From contig JAILXV010000002.1 of assembly GCA_045430285.1 (NCBI GenBank), forward strand, positions 682,001 through 746,000: DNA of 64,000 nt, given 5' to 3'. The DNA comes from Agarilytica sp045430285. Lineage in GTDB: Bacteria; Pseudomonadota; Gammaproteobacteria; Pseudomonadales; Cellvibrionaceae. A program made the translations under genes and the position numbers. This document shows, in pieces, positions 52,901 to 58,731 of the stretch (within the stretch, counting starts at the first letter, position 1; the number at the start of each line of letters is the position of its first letter). The notes beneath the pieces are model-generated. The model did not search any database and had not been told where the DNA came from. It saw nothing but the letters and a program-made list of their open reading frames with translations.

Positions 52901-55900
52901 GATCATTCTTTTCACTTTCCGCAAGCGCGGCTTCTAAATTATTCCCCTTCCCTTCAGTCATCTCGTCACTCACAGCACGACTCTGAGCGTCAATAGCATT
53001 AACGGAGCGTTCTGCACCATTCATATAGGAACGAATTTCATCGACATCACCTGACATTACCGTTAGGTGGGATATCTGATCACTACACGCTATAGCGGAC
53101 TCAAAGACAGACAAGGCTGTCTTTGTCGCTATAGGCTGAATACCAAAAGATTTTCTCATTCGAGCTTGTGTAGCTGCATCTACGCGCATTCCGCCCTCTT
53201 TCCAAAGCGGCCATGAAAGAGAAAGGGAGGCCCCAGGAGATTTTTTCGAGCGCTTCCGTAACGCCATATACTCATCAACAAATCCGTTGGCCGCCGCATA
53301 ATCTGCCTGGGCGGCATTGCCAAACACTCCTGAAGTTGATGAAAATGCGATAAAGAAATCCAGTGTTTGTTTTTCTGTGCAGCGATCCAACACTTCTAGC
53401 CCCTGGACTTTGGATCTAAACACATCAACCAATTCGGATTCAGTTTTTAGCTGAATAAACCCATCTCGAATAACACCAGCAGAATGTAATACCCCGTTAA
53501 TATTTCCGTGAGTAGCGTTTACTCCCGCTACAAATTTTTTCACTGATTTTTTATCAGATACATCTAATGCATGATATTCACAAGATGATGCGTTTGACTT
53601 CGCTAAGGACTGTAACGTAGAAAATACTTTCGCATTGTTTCCATCCAAATGAGAACGACCAAGCACTAAAATTTTTGCACGACATATTTTCGCAAGAATA
53701 TGCGTTATAAATGCGGCGCCAATACGACCCACACCACCGGTAACAACATACACACCACCATCACGAAACTGAACTTCAGATTCTCTTCCTTGACCTGCTT
53801 TATCACTCAACACTTCTGAAAAAATACGGACCTCTCGACCACCAGAATGAATGCGAACATCAAAATCTTGGCCGACGCACTCAGCGGTAATAGCATTTGC
53901 AATATCCTTTCCCCCCACGCTATCTATGCTCATGACCTGCGCTGACAACTTAGGGTTTTCTAGCTCAGCCGTTCGCAGCATTTTCCCTAAACCACGAAAA
54001 ACCTCTTTATTCGCGCCACCAGGCAATATCAACTGAAGTTTTATTAACCCTCGACGACTATCCGAAAGTATTGTCTGTAGATACACGAGCATTTCTCTTG
54101 CATAGCTTGCGTACTTATCACTCAGCGTACTTGATTCCCCATCAATATTTAACGACAAGAGCATCACGCCATTAAGTTCCGACTGTAGTGAAGCAATACG
54201 CGCGTCACTCACATCACACAACATGACATAGTGCGCAGCATATCTTTTAGCTAGATCGCCGTCAGACTTGTCAACCGCCCTTGGAACCCATAATTCTTCA
54301 AACAAATACCCCAGTGATACGCCACCATTACTACCCAAACTATTATTCACTTCTTTTCTAGCAACACCTCGGAAACTGCCGCATATCCAACCGTACTCAT
54401 CTAACACCTGAATATTAGAACGATCAGATACCCGCACCTTTCCCCGACGCATTTGGACAAGAATAAAACCATGAGAGGGTATAGCTTTTACACAGTGGTA
54501 GTGGTCGAAAGCATAGGGCAAACTTAATACTTTTTTTGCATCCCCCACGGCTATGTCCAGCGCATAAATTGCTTGCAGAGCTGCATCCAAAATACTTGGA
54601 TGCAATATAAACTGTGAAAATTCTCGACTTACCACGGCAGGCAACTCGAAACGAGCTAATACGAACTCATTATCTAAATCCGCCAAGCCTAAGCTCAATT
54701 CTGAAATCGCTTGGTGCGAAGATCCATAACCCAAGCCCATAGAATTTAATGACTCATAGAAAGTGCCTACACCCATTTGAGCGGTTTTTAATGAATCAAA
54801 ATCGTTAATATTGACCTGTGCGGGGTCGATATCTTGCTTGAGACTCGCTTTGCAGCGCATATGGACATTACGCTGATCTGAGTTAGCTTCGTCATCGCTA
54901 TATATCTCAATATTTAGCAACTCTTCAGTTTTGGGGTTAACTACAACATGAAGTGCTTTGTCACCCTCTGAAACTGAAAAAGCCTGACTAAAAACTACAT
55001 CTTGCAAATTAAACATGCAATCACTCGAAGCTAGCGATTGCTCAAGCGCTGACACCGCCATTTCTAAGTACGCAACACCAGGTAATACAGGCTTCCCATT
55101 TACTTGATGATCCCGGAGAAAAAATTCATCTCCTGAAAACACTGAGCTAAAGCGCTGCTCTAAAAGATTGGAAGTATTCCGCTGCAGTAACGGACTTAGC
55201 TGGCGACTGTACGAAACGCTGTAGCTTTCGCCGCCATCGTCTAACCAATGCTTTTCCTTTTTAAATGGGTATGCAGGAAGAGAAACCCTTTCAGGAATAT
55301 CATCCCATAATTTACTCCAGTCAATACGGCTTCCGGAAACCCAAGACTGTAAGCGGCTTTTTATATTTGGCGACTTATCAGATACACCGCTTTCCACAAA
55401 CGTATTTTCGAATGCATCGTCTTTCAAAGCGCATGTAAGTAAGTCTTCAAGCTCCTCTATAGACTCGACTACACAGCCCCAACGCACAGGCATATGCTCT
55501 CGTCCGACCTGTAACGTATACGCGAGAGATACAAAATGAACGGGGTGCTGTTTTATATATTCTGCAACAGCGGCTACTCTCTCACGAAGTTGCTCTGGTG
55601 TTTTCGCGGAAAAAATTATTGGCAAGGCTTTAATAGGTCGAGGGGAAACACTTTCTTTCGAAGGAAGCGATTCAACAATAATGTGGGCATTAGCACCGCC
55701 GGAGCCAAAACTACTCACTCCCACACGAATTGATTTTCCGACTTCGCGACCGTCACCAGCTGGCCTTGCCTTCAATGCTAGCGGGCTGTCTACTACGAAA
55801 AATGGCGTTTTAGACAAATCTATTTTGTTATTTAACTTATTAAAATTAACCTGAGAGGGGACGCGTTGATGCTGAAAACAAATCACTATTTTTAGCAACG

Positions 55901-58571
55901 CCGCTATACCGGCAGCGGCCTCCAAATGACCAAGGTTCGCCTTTAATGAACCAAGCCCGCAACTGTTAGGACTAAGAGCCGTGCTATTGCCTTCAGAAAA
56001 AGCTCGTGTTAACCCTTCGACCTCAATTGGGTCTCCCAAGGAGGTCCCCGTTCCATGAGCTTCTACATAAGAAATACTGCTTGCGGATATTGAGGCATCT
56101 ATCTGAGCCGCACGAATTAGCTCGGCTTGCCGCCCAGGATGAGGCACCGTTAATCCGCCCGCCTTACCGCCATGATTAACCGCACCTCCTTTTAGTACGC
56201 CGTAGATTTTATCCTTATCTTTTATTGCATTCTTAAGCGGCTTCAACATCATGGTTACCGCACCTTCACTGCGCACATAACCATTTGCGGTATCATCAAA
56301 CGTTTTGCATTGCGCATCACGCGACAGCATGCCCGCCTTATAATATGCAATGCTGTTCATGGGATGGCACATCATATGAACACCGCCCACGAGGGCCTGT
56401 TCACACACCCCCGCTCTTAGCTCATCGATAGCGCGCTTAATTGCAACCAAGGAGCTTGAGCAAGCCGTATCGATCTGAACACTTGGGCCAACAAAATCGT
56501 AGAAGTATGAAATGCGGTTTGGCAATATAGCCATGGATGTCGCAAGGCCGGTATAAGCATCAACGTCATTCAAACGCTCGTTCAGCAAGAGCTGATAATC
56601 CGACCCACTCGCACCAATGTAGACGCCTGTGCGACTTCCCACCAAATCTGATGCGGCGTACCCAGCATCCTCGATACACTGCCAACTTAACTGCAGCATG
56701 ATTCGCTGCTGCGGATCCATAAGCTCAGACTCTCGTGGGGATATACGAAAAAACTCTGCATCAAATTCGTCGATACCAGAGACAAACCCTCCTCGATCAA
56801 TACCTTCGTGGTTGCTTGATGGCTCTATCCCGTCCGGCCACCGCCAACGGTTTTTAGGCAGCGCTGAAATAGCGGATTCTTCTGAAACCAGAAAATCCCA
56901 AAATTCTTCTTTTGTTTCTATGCCCCCTGGCAACTTACAAGAAACGCCCACGATCGCGACATCACCAAGCTGGCTTTCATTTAACGCTTTTTTAGAGGAC
57001 GAATTCGCATCCGCCTGACCAACTGATGCACTAGATAAAAGGCCTAACTGCTCTTCAATATACTTAACAATTTTTTCGCTGGTATTAAACTCAAAAAAGA
57101 ATGTGGAGGAAAAAGGCAAAGAAAATAAACTTTCTAATGTTTCACCCAAGGTCAATAAGTCACCTGAATCTAACCCCATTTCCATTAACGGACGATCCGA
57201 CTCAAACTCCTTGCGAGCATCTGAGAATGGAAGACGCTCTAGCAATACACCTTCTACCAATGAAGATATAGAGCCACCCTCTTTTAAAATCGAGCCATAC
57301 TGAGAAGGTTTTTTGGACGGGATATCCGTTTTTCTGCGAACTCGATTATTGAGGTCATAGGACACCAAAACGCCATAGCCATGGTTAATCGTATCCGCTT
57401 CGCGATACCCAGGTATTTCCTTAATAATCTTTGCGCCATGCAGCTCATGAAAATGCAGCACAGGATCTATTAGCGCCCCCTTTTCATCCCGCTTAGCGAT
57501 AAATTCTTGATAACTCTTGTATCCGCGACCTTCATTACCATCAATGGCCACCGTCAGAAATTTTTCATAATCCTTACAACGTGTTACACCGACAACCGTA
57601 TTAATCTCTGATTGAAGTTCGCAATGCTGTAGCATCAACTCCAACAACTGATCCCCTAAACGACGGTGCTGCATATCTGGGCGCACATTAACCGCAAGAA
57701 GCTGCCCAACATTTCCATTTGCGTTATGCAGAGAATCGACTGTCGAAAATATTTCTTGCTCTATGTTTTTGGCATCAAGGATACGCTGGCTATATATGAC
57801 AGCGAGGACACTCCCCTCCTCTTCTATGAGCAGCTGCCCTGCCGGATTCTTCTTGATACGATCACCCAGCACGTCACGAGCCATCGCCAACCCTTCAGGC
57901 CAGCACATCGTTTCTAATTCACACAGTACATCTAAATCCGAAAGCTCAGCGCATCGGAGCGCATAAGATCTTTTTTGTAAATAGGCAACGGATATGTAAG
58001 AACCTTGCCCTTCTGACGCCGAAACGCTCCACGAATCATCTAAAGGAAAAAATTTTCTGTTGCCACACACCTCAATGTAATTATCATATCCACCAATATG
58101 ACTAAAACTCTCACCGTCAAACTCCCGAACATGAATAACACCATGGGATTGCAGGGCCTCGCACCATGAAGTAAGAAATTGACAGTCATTATCTTTTAAG
58201 TCTTTAGCTTGAGCGAACAACGCAATAGAATCAGAAAACGAAAACTCCAACTCATACCCAGCAGACAGTACAGAGGACACCGATCCAGGATCGAAAGAGC
58301 CAACCGTTAAGCGAAACGTCCGAACCTCAATCGAAGACACGTCATGCCACCGAGTCTCGCCCTCTCGATCTATTTCTATGAACGTCAGAGGGCTTTCTGA
58401 AAGTCGACTCCCACGAACTGTATACTTCGTAATGTAGTCACGCACCAGACCTAGTAGATCTTGACCAACTTCACCAAAAAACAAAAAATATTTTGGCTGA
58501 TCAGCCAAGGGCTTGCGATCAAACACATCCGCAATCGATGACTCGACCGATTTTATTACGTCACCATTCAT
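37857..58571 (-). CDS. Trans-AT polyketide synthase, first protein (PKS A) with GNAT loading module, about 6904 aa
   Basis: The first protein of the assembly line. I prefer the ATG at 58571; a TTG 21 bases upstream (58592) would add seven residues, and neither start has a clear Shine-Dalgarno. Approximate domains by residue: adaptor region 1-195, GNAT 200-407, loading ACP 427-510, KS1 536-964, DH1 1122-1404, KR1 1420-1847, ACP1 1907-1990, KS2 2057-2497, DH2 2687-2970, KR2 2987-3437, C-MT2 3474-3847, ACP2 3927-4010, KS3 4089-4505, DH3 4704-4994, KR3 5027-5474, C-MT3 5514-5880, ACP3a 5950-6030, ACP3b 6067-6142, KS4 6244-6670, docking 6874-6904. KS active sites read DTACSSSL (KS1, 3, 4) and DTMCSSSL (KS2), and the HGTGT and N(I/L)GH histidines are present in all four. 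The protein stops after KS4, leaving the processing part of module 4 to PKS B. The adaptor-GNAT start indicates an acetyl-type starter. Confidence 0.97.
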   Translation of the reverse strand: MNGDVIKSVESSIADVFDRKPLADQPKYFLFFGEVGQDLLGLVRDYITKYTVRGSRLSESPLTFIEIDREGETRWHDVSSIEVRTFRLTVGSFDPGSVSSVLSAGYELEFSFSDSIALFAQAKDLKDNDCQFLTSWCEALQSHGVIHVREFDGESFSHIGGYDNYIEVCGNRKFFPLDDSWSVSASEGQGSYISVAYLQKRSYALRCAELSDLDVLCELETMCWPEGLAMARDVLGDRIKKNPAGQLLIEEEGSVLAVIYSQRILDAKNIEQEIFSTVDSLHNANGNVGQLLAVNVRPDMQHRRLGDQLLELMLQHCELQSEINTVVGVTRCKDYEKFLTVAIDGNEGRGYKSYQEFIAKRDEKGALIDPVLHFHELHGAKIIKEIPGYREADTINHGYGVLVSYDLNNRVRRKTDIPSKKPSQYGSILKEGGSISSLVEGVLLERLPFSDARKEFESDRPLMEMGLDSGDLLTLGETLESLFSLPFSSTFFFEFNTSEKIVKYIEEQLGLLSSASVGQADANSSSKKALNESQLGDVAIVGVSCKLPGGIETKEEFWDFLVSEESAISALPKNRWRWPDGIEPSSNHEGIDRGGFVSGIDEFDAEFFRISPRESELMDPQQRIMLQLSWQCIEDAGYAASDLVGSRTGVYIGASGSDYQLLLNERLNDVDAYTGLATSMAILPNRISYFYDFVGPSVQIDTACSSSLVAIKRAIDELRAGVCEQALVGGVHMMCHPMNSIAYYKAGMLSRDAQCKTFDDTANGYVRSEGAVTMMLKPLKNAIKDKDKIYGVLKGGAVNHGGKAGGLTVPHPGRQAELIRAAQIDASISASSISYVEAHGTGTSLGDPIEVEGLTRAFSEGNSTALSPNSCGLGSLKANLGHLEAAAGIAALLKIVICFQHQRVPSQVNFNKLNNKIDLSKTPFFVVDSPLALKARPAGDGREVGKSIRVGVSSFGSGGANAHIIVESLPSKESVSPRPIKALPIIFSAKTPEQLRERVAAVAEYIKQHPVHFVSLAYTLQVGREHMPVRWGCVVESIEELEDLLTCALKDDAFENTFVESGVSDKSPNIKSRLQSWVSGSRIDWSKLWDDIPERVSLPAYPFKKEKHWLDDGGESYSVSYSRQLSPLLQRNTSNLLEQRFSSVFSGDEFFLRDHQVNGKPVLPGVAYLEMAVSALEQSLASSDCMFNLQDVVFSQAFSVSEGDKALHVVVNPKTEELLNIEIYSDDEANSDQRNVHMRCKASLKQDIDPAQVNINDFDSLKTAQMGVGTFYESLNSMGLGYGSSHQAISELSLGLADLDNEFVLARFELPAVVSREFSQFILHPSILDAALQAIYALDIAVGDAKKVLSLPYAFDHYHCVKAIPSHGFILVQMRRGKVRVSDRSNIQVLDEYGWICGSFRGVARKEVNNSLGSNGGVSLGYLFEELWVPRAVDKSDGDLAKRYAAHYVMLCDVSDARIASLQSELNGVMLLSLNIDGESSTLSDKYASYAREMLVYLQTILSDSRRGLIKLQLILPGGANKEVFRGLGKMLRTAELENPKLSAQVMSIDSVGGKDIANAITAECVGQDFDVRIHSGGREVRIFSEVLSDKAGQGRESEVQFRDGGVYVVTGGVGRIGAAFITHILAKICRAKILVLGRSHLDGNNAKVFSTLQSLAKSNASSCEYHALDVSDKKSVKKFVAGVNATHGNINGVLHSAGVIRDGFIQLKTESELVDVFRSKVQGLEVLDRCTEKQTLDFFIAFSSTSGVFGNAAQADYAAANGFVDEYMALRKRSKKSPGASLSLSWPLWKEGGMRVDAATQARMRKSFGIQPIATKTALSVFESAIACSDQISHLTVMSGDVDEIRSYMNGAERSVNAIDAQSRAVSDEMTEGKGNNLEAALAESEKNDPSASTVVPIVENEILQEKAQQYFAKLFAKSIKLPANRIKVNEALENYGIDSIMVTQLTNILEENFGALSKTLFFEYKTIAELSHYFVDEHKEDLIEKLGLVSGLGPELKLGLKQGELLHPSGLDRNSNNDRKNTNIGASNGRFLSGSDREASNTRKQTERRSHSGPQDIAIIGLAGRYPEAESVEEFWENLLNGRDCVTEVPKDRWDMSVYFDPEKGKPGKSHSKWGGFVKGVDKFDPLFFNISPHEAEKIDPQERLFLECVYHTLEDAGYTRESLAKKFPFKVGSLNSGANIGVFVGVMYEEYQLYAAQSKDYGLLGNISSIANRASYFCDFHGPSMAVDTMCSSSLTAIHLACESIVRGECDAAVAGGVNLTVHPNKYLALSQGLFVSSNGRCMSFGEGGDGYVPGEGVGAVLLKSLDQAVDDGDQVYGVIKGTSINHGGKNNGYTVPNPNVQAAAIAKSLARADINPRTVSYIEAHGTGTALGDPIEISGLAKAFSLHTEEKEFCAIGSAKSNIGHCESAAGIAGLTKVLLQMKHRTLVPSLHCDPINEKIQFESTPFVVQKTISDWEKPLVEVDGADPMVYPRIAGLSSFGAGGSNAHMLVQEYDRADDGVTSQQSVVPVIIVLSAKTNERLKLKAQGLKEFSEKHSRTLDLVSLGYTLQVGRDAMASRLAFEVISIQELTEKLTAYIDGESDEEIFTGDVNSHSEVVYIFESDEDFSRATQAWMEKQKFSKLIELWVKGLRVEWASLYSLGLYGENRPQRISLPGYPFVKQRCWVPEGNMERPLFSGSLTVLGSNYLHPLLQSNTSSVFAQRFSSVFDGKESFLVDHKVAGNSVLPGAAFMEMARIASAESLELSGEDAWGITLKDIYFEQPAIVQSNRIALDVRLDTIDDSGLQFSILEEQGEACFAQGEAYLEEYLAEDTNISIEDYESLCSTCLEREALYSKFANIGLDYGPSHKTLKHVKVGEFNGGERIALGFLEIPAALANDVMVNGAHPSLLDGALQVCLCFFDLDNNPIPLLPFSIERVQFLRPVSTDSIVLVSTSDRADAPTQSFDVKILDAAGRLSVSVQGFSLRQSIGNAISNTDLFVGELTLSPIWERLAPELVPAWPNKSESCLVLGGNDSQISALAKILPNLSCMAIGSGLSEEEIYDQLKSRFSGDLGLDHVFFCVPGSDLNHNDIRVVEAQRFGIVTAFRLMKALLSLGYDAKPLGFTVLTRDTLSISQDSNTCPVHSALFGFLGAVNKEYLHWRVRVVDCHGVELPDIDTLLQLPPGLNAKELIYSQGQFYHQRLLPCSLSDNTTETGGVVYRDGGCYVLVGGAGGLGEVFSEYLIKEQGAQVVWLGRREMDNEIEAKCQRLSEFGLAPHYISVDATNITEMKSAAADIRTRFGVIHGVVHSALVLNDKGLASMDEEVFSSSLDAKIDVSVNLVNAFDDSELDFMLFFSSLQSLYRPAGQSNYAAGCAFVDAYAVSLDYIKPYAVKTINWGFWGSIGIVASEDYRLRMKEVGLGSVEPSEGLPVIERVLSSTVSQVAYLKTTKTDIAKDLSVDRHKSVRDFGDQNSAPLVVPDARDFPVDARILEEQVKTLDALLAKVLYCQLDQLGVFSSLDSIASLKDTALKRALEYWVAESGFVDSYSDWLVEAISSLIQHGLLASGLDCVDDDENLLVSDGAPNSEMAWADWESFCADILSARSASVTATLQSQVGLVDATLKSLPDILLGRTPATNVIFPDASVALVEGVYKNNHLSDYFNDVLADNLIVGIDELLYQEPQRKIKILEIGAGTGGTSALLFKRLEAYKSTIAEYAYTDISKAFLMHAEEHYRESAPYLKTKLFDVTKPLINQDVLVGDYDFVIATNVLHATPDIGITLRNSKALLADNGVLLINELSHNSVFLNLTFGLLSGWWLSQDASVRIEGSPLLTPDGWARSLHLEGYEDVAFPAERSHPLGQQIVIAKSNGVAVIETDSEIGDVGNAGTITKIRTSKDVKKPGVSGQNKDVTGSVSSSDEQYVIADEKISERTSAPAAAVVDSTADTKSRFESFLKKLVADTLKMSPAQLDVNESFESYGVDSILVVRLTSALRESIGEISATLLFEVTNLGELVDYFIDDRFERVIELVGQGSVENNSSKNTRENLGRSDSAPVAEPPDSSASVGQRRNSIRSTRFGNRKKSGARSHHDERSVSPQKSGTEAPLEDVAIVGISGRFPQAETLTQFWDNLCAGKNCIEEIPSSRWDWRDEYTDKKGEIDKIYTKWGGFLKDVDAFDPLFFNISPREATAMDPQERLFLQCAYESIEDSGYTATDLSPNKRVGVFVGVMNNTYQQQPTHWSIANRVSYFLDFNGPSLAVDTACSSSLTAIILASEKIRDGSCDACIAGGVNLIVDSEHYRGLSNMTMLSERDECASFGASADGFVDGEGVGAVLLKPLSQALKEGAHIYGIIKGGAINHGGKTNGYTVPNPKSQAAAISDALSSAGVLPRQISYIEAHGTGTTLGDPIEVSGLSLAFSKQTEEKQFCALGSVKSNIGHSESAAGIAALTKVLLQMKHKKIVPSLHSHNLNPNIEFSKTPFRVQQSLEDWEKPSFSVNDKRVSQGPRIAGISSFGAGGANAHLIVQEYSVPEDKKADNSDRPSIIIISAKSEAQVAESMAALLAGLDDFEGELEDLAYTLQVGRAAFEVRAGVIANSKTELKRKLSEHLNSTESASEVVSADIRDHKESLSVLASDDDFNTTLKSWLEREKYEKILDVWTKGVSVDWSSLHADTHPKRISLPLYPFEKNRYWKTADALPRGALKSDSVESIPADKGFNGLHAFSTALHPLVHINTSTLSQQKFTTRFSGKEFFLADHIIQGRKTLPSAVIVEIARVASSYALFGNSGEQTLVDLSDIVFIQPLCSTDLGAEIEIHITPVSENDIVFELCTFNGAEERVHAKGTGSVRTEEVQHRRIDLDQLRESCEEKVSVRDLYELFDSFGINFGERHRPITSLRHSNNREQKNVAIAELTLSESLQGDSDQFVLHPSLLDGAFQSSIAILIAGNESGNIQRPQPFQLGKLEVFSTLPKNSVVVVVSDGQAERSTDLNVDIFVCDNEGSVCAEVLGFRSRLSAMSPGEKSDDLPARSSRAGIESEPRLVQIDNVGDLLLSSQWEAVEPDFLTTATQSSAVLVLGGDAVQRSALSEYFPNVIQLESLKRFDKETLGVDVIEDALKNASRFDHIVVIAPKPSHDEWRSEHICEAQQLGVFNLYRLVKALLALKYERSELRLTVITQQARSLSREDIGYAEHSSMHGFAGAIIKEIPQWKLQLIDLPLVGDWPTSQIFSLPDNPHGRPMLYRLGAWYQQVLRHIELSDEVRPAFRKNGVYVILGGAGGAGSAFSQYLVSEYCAQVIWLGRRKENDKIREKCDALEKLGVRPFYISVDATDKAELEKASQSIADKYGAVNGIVHSALVMSGASLQDMDEKRFSGGLGAKLEASVCVNDVFGHDDLDFNLFFSSIQAFDIEPKQSNYSAGTSFTDGFVESLNSRVSYPVKVVNWGYIAGTEFVSMLSFQQWMEKEGFGAVDILDSMPVIEKILVSPVTQCVIHKTTKSSAAKNLPIAVDAMMKVHKNKAEFGLAYLPVKSSLLLPLSPERYEEQVGQFDEVLAELLTLVLSEMGILSTTTAIPGSSKSVVDIDRWKKNVNLPSYLSQWLDKSLQTISQYGFLSQEEGAWVLDASDLDRQEIIEKWVSCKNLLEKSAAFKAQASLIDAVFPQIEDVLRGNKTAPQVLFPSSSLDLVEGIYKNNKVSDYFNEVVAESLIVAMESRLQESPEKQFKILEVGAGTGGTSQLLFDRLSSFKENITEYCYTDVSSTFLKHANDTFLEDAPYLRTQILDIESDIDSSLIGEYDFVIASNVLHATSDIIKTLRHVKLILKDGGILLLNELVENSLFLHLSFGLLEGWWLSKDLPRRIPGSPLLDASQWQQAFAQCGFTAALQPAQDASSLRHQIFVTQSDGLCLSSVIEGRDCPAAELLTNERENDALAKRDDIPTPLMIDIVDAVDVPSPEVNVRGAELFSGTKEHQHLSEKDGASESDIEGVVIQHLREGLMLDDHVIDKNRSFADYGVDSVTGIRLVEEINVSLGTNLSPTSIFDYSSVSKLVSHIKTMMPQDEPALSVSSLEPPVDVVALPTAEKEPIQSSRIQTQDTRDVVLAIIAESLDIEPEKIRSEDSFADYGVDSVTGIRIVELLNEALNITLSPTSLFDYSSVNKLVEHINNDHASSEDFDSQAPSIATSAIAPKPIESNKRNIASNNKKRGLPKVQGRKISRAPKSYMTEHEVTVARTETPTAAGRVGSDFEKSTKFVPSEISGQQASTRTEPAKDPIAIIGMSGRFATANNVNTFWEHLVKGDDLTESVSRWDLSQVEGSDAPTFCDRGGFLSDIDCFDSLFFNISGIEAAYIDPQQRLFLEESWKALEDAGYAGESIQGRRCGVFAGCNGSDYGDLFIGDKSPAQALWGNAASLLSARIAYYLDFKGPAITIDTACSSSLSAIHMACQSIRAGETELALAGGVFVQSTAKFYEMANRASMLSADGKCHTFDEQANGFVPGEGVGVLMLKKLSDAQRDGDHIYGVVLGSGTNQDGTTNGITAPSAVSQERLISDIYEKYDISPQTIQSVEAHGTGTKLGDPIEFEALTRAFNAVTSKRGEQLSVRGCALGAVKTNIGHTTAASGVAGVIKLLMSFKNNEIAPSINFKKSNRHIHLEDSPFYIPASRQEWPASESRGRRAAISSFGLSGTNVHAVLEESPVPLFDDKLDPQPIQGEQHGFIIVLSAISKKRLDKQVRKLIHFCREQSPDCMSVSYTLATGRKHFPYRFSCIARDIQELIALLNGWLQGESSKVLFSSEESLSDALHISEKEFSNAMERCEAGAASANYGEDLAMVARGFCQGFTPKFLPLYQALRCQKISLPGSVFEKKRHWVSPGETTIASSGKAISQREMTQREMAQGVTPVLEKEDEEYEQLFERLMNDDISIDDALDVIS
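37971..38000. repeat. Two tandem copies of a 15-base repeat in PKS A
   Basis: Units 37971-37985 and 37986-38000 differ by one base and encode QREMT-QREMA in the linker before the C-terminal docking segment. It probably arose by slippage in a non-critical linker. Confidence 0.85.
38560..39840 (-). other. Module 4, first part: KS4 at the end of PKS A
   Basis: KS4 has DTACSSSL, HGTGT and NIGH. Its local sequence (GCNGSDYGDL, LLSARIAYYLDFKGP) sets it apart from the other KS domains here. No processing domain follows it on PKS A; the DH, KR, MT and ACPs of the module begin PKS B. Confidence 0.88.
40145..46310 (-). other. Module 3: KS-DH-KR-MT-ACP-ACP
   Basis: KS3 is intact (DTACSSSL, HGTGT, NIGH). 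DH3 has H-IIQ-G-RKTL-P but is followed by SA instead of the usual GV, with LDGAFQ. KR3 has GGAGGAG, FSS and QSNYSAG and lacks the aspartate mark (VMSG). The MT has LEVGAGTGGTS. The twin ACPs are very alike (FADYGVDSVTGIR in both) and differ from every other ACP in the locus. See the findings for a possible beta-branching role. Confidence 0.88.
46530..52405 (-). other. Module 2: KS-DH-KR-MT-ACP
   Basis: KS2 has DTMCSSSL, HGTGT and NIGH. DH2 has H-KVA-G-NSVL-P and LDGALQ. KR2 has GGAGGLG, FSS, QSNYAAG and the aspartate mark (VLND). A C-methyltransferase follows the KR, with the SAM-binding LEIGAGTGGTS near 47530-47560. ACP2 has YGVDSILV. The expected unit is an alpha-methyl olefin. Confidence 0.9.
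52600..56965 (-). other. Module 1: KS-DH-KR-ACP
   Basis: KS1 has DTACSSSL near 56461, HGTGT and NLGH. DH1 has H-QVN-G-KPVL-P (near 55110) and LDAALQ near 54595, both intact. KR1 has the GGVGRIG cofactor loop, FSS and QADYAAAN, and an aspartate at the fourth place after HSAG (VIRD), the B-type stereo mark. ACP1 has YGIDSIMV. The expected product is a trans double bond. Confidence 0.9.
57035..58571 (-). other. Loading module: adaptor region-GNAT-ACP
   Basis: The first ~200 residues resemble the adaptor region that precedes GNAT domains in CurA-type loading modules. The GNAT-like fold spans about 200-407 and keeps a tryptophan (ETMCWPE), a threonine (GVTRCKDY) and a histidine in FHELHGA, which are in the context I recall for the catalytic Trp, Thr and His of CurA. 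The ACP carries GLDSGDLL as its phosphopantetheine site. Such domains act as malonyl-ACP decarboxylases that leave an acetyl starter on the ACP. The assignment of exact catalytic residues is from memory of the family. Confidence 0.85.
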
Positions 58572-58641
58572 ATCAAAACCAGTAGCCGACAAATCATTTT
58601 TTTATGCATTAGCGCTAACAACATCAAAACCTATAAAAGCA

Positions 58642-58670
58642 GATTTAAGATAACAATATTTATTTAACAA
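58642..58670 (-). promoter_or_regulatory. Candidate promoter of PKS A
   Basis: TTGTTA (58665-58670) and TAAATC (58642-58647) on the minus strand are 17 bases apart, four of six matches each. It lies directly after the hairpin and would give a leader of about 65 bases. In AT-rich sequence such matches are common, so this is weak. Confidence 0.28.
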
Positions 58671-58716
58671 AAACGTACCCTCTTCCACGTCACTGTGAAA
58701 AACAGCGCAGGAAGAG
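58669..58716 (-). terminator. Terminator- or attenuator-like hairpin between the ER gene and PKS A
   Basis: Inverted arms CTCTTCC (58680-58686) and GGAAGAG (58710-58716) enclose a second stem, CACTGT (58691-58696) with ACAGCG (58702-58707), around a five-base loop. In the minus-strand RNA this gives about 13 pairs with a small internal loop, followed nine bases later by UUUUU. It starts 15 bases after the ER stop. The T-run is short and separated from the stem, so termination is likely to be partial. Confidence 0.45.
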
Positions 58717-58731
58717 ATCAAGGCCATGTCA

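Noticed and set aside
1..58571. Integrated acyltransferase domains or non-elongating KS domains
   Set aside because: No GHSxG serine motif follows any KS, and only the short flanking linker remains. All 13 KS keep the cysteine and both histidine motifs, so no KS0 was called.
37857..58571. Assignment to a named product such as tartrolon or a bryostatin-like compound
   Set aside because: The three successive methylating modules and the threefold bimodule repeat do not match what I recall of those pathways, and no database search was possible.
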